5,162 bases of DNA, taken from positions 1-5,162 of the forward strand of contig JACDCA010000347.1 of the NCBI GenBank assembly GCA_013694635.1, written 5' to 3'. The notes under the pieces are model-generated. The model saw nothing but the letters and a program-made list of their open reading frames with translations. It ran no database searches and had not been told where the DNA came from. A program made the position numbers and the translations under genes. Positions 4,856 to 5,162 of the stretch are shown here, piece after piece (the first letter of the stretch is position 1; each line of letters begins with the position of its first letter). This DNA comes from Acidobacteriota bacterium. GTDB taxonomy: Bacteria > Acidobacteriota > Vicinamibacteria > Vicinamibacterales > 2-12-FULL-66-21.

Positions 4856-5162
4856 TTCTGCAGATACTTCCGTGCCGACTGGTGCGCGAAGGCCGTATTG
4901 ATGGTGTGGCTGGTCGCCGCAAGCGCTTTGGTGTAGTACTCCGACGCCTTCGCGGCGTCGCCTTTTTTCTCGTGGGCGCGGCCGAGCAACGCGAGCACGA
5001 AGCTGTCGTTCAGGTTCCCCTTGGAGAGCTCGGCAATCGCCGTGTCGTGGTCCCCACCCTCGAGGGAGACGTAGCCGGCCAGGTAGTGGTACTGCGGCTG
5101 TTCGTTGGGATTCTCTCCCTTGTCGAGCAGCGCCTTCATCGCCGCGGCATGCGTGCGCGCTT
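4852..5162 (-). CDS. TPR-repeat protein, C-terminal end, runs off right edge
   Basis: About 102 codons are visible, open to the window edge, ending at TGA (4852-4854). An internal ATG at 5137-5139 is not taken as the start because the frame continues upstream as an Ala/Arg-rich helix (ARTHAAAMKALLDKG). Tetratricopeptide repeats are clear: YHYLAGYVSLEGGDHDTAIAEL and FVLALLGRAHEKKGDAAKASEYYTKAL each show the TPR spacing of small residues at positions 8 and 20 and a bulky residue at 24 or 27. The end, SHTINTAFAHQSARKYLQK, is a capping helix. TPR stacks bind partner proteins; the partner and any N-terminal signal or lipobox lie outside the window. A 43-codon membrane frame overlaps its stop codon and may be translated with it. 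It is convergent with the propeller gene across a gap of about 130 bases. Confidence 0.8.
   Translation of the reverse strand, partial: ARTHAAAMKALLDKGENPNEQPQYHYLAGYVSLEGGDHDTAIAELSKGNLNDSFVLALLGRAHEKKGDAAKASEYYTKALAATSHTINTAFAHQSARKYLQK

Noticed and set aside
1..5162. tRNA, rRNA, CRISPR or riboswitch
   Set aside because: No clover-leaf, rRNA-like stretch, spaced direct-repeat array or known riboswitch core was seen when reading both strands; the GATC heptads have no CRISPR-like spacers.

Overview
The window is a high-GC stretch that looks like an accessory part of an acidobacterial genome, probably of the Vicinamibacteria kind. This is inferred from gene content: a secreted VWFA-related protein of the type abundant in Acidobacteriota, a winged-helix domain fused to an alpha/beta hydrolase and nucleotide-cyclase module, a large TolB/PD40-type propeller, and a VapBC pair. 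No rRNA, tRNA, CRISPR array or insertion sequence was seen, so the taxonomic guess rests on family knowledge only.

Layout from left to right. (1) Bases 1-438, minus strand: the N-terminal part of an FAD-dependent monooxygenase running off the left edge. Its dinucleotide-binding segment is read in a different frame from the rest. (2) Bases 439-555: a divergent intergenic region. (3) Bases 556-1526, plus strand: a broken OmpR-type winged-helix/hydrolase/cyclase fusion with two frameshifts and two large internal losses. (4) Bases 1534-2481, plus: an intact secreted VWFA-related protein of 315 residues. (5) Bases 2480-2573: a GATC array with 7-bp phasing that begins inside the VWFA stop codon and contains a strong hairpin. 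(6) Bases 2584-3262, plus: a compact vapBC-type toxin-antitoxin operon with a near-palindromic operator over its promoter and ribosome binding site. (7) Bases 3343-4719, plus: a broken beta-propeller protein without a credible start. One of its frame changes lies exactly in a CGAT tetranucleotide repeat. (8) Bases 4717-4746: a second, shorter GATC heptad array, again starting in a stop codon. (9) Bases 4724-5162, minus: the C-terminal end of a TPR protein, followed by a 43-codon reading frame for a single-helix membrane peptide overlapping it by GTGA.

Two themes stand out. First, intact genes (VWFA, vapB, vapC, the visible TPR segment) alternate with three genes damaged by frameshifts or deletions. 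Either this is a decaying accessory region held beside an addiction module, or the assembly carries indels; raw reads would decide. Second, small-scale structure is unusually rich: heptad-phased GATC arrays after two stop codons, a paired GTAATAC operator, and an unlisted small membrane protein. I see no complete new multi-gene system. The small membrane ORF, the heptad arrays and the operator are the most original signals.
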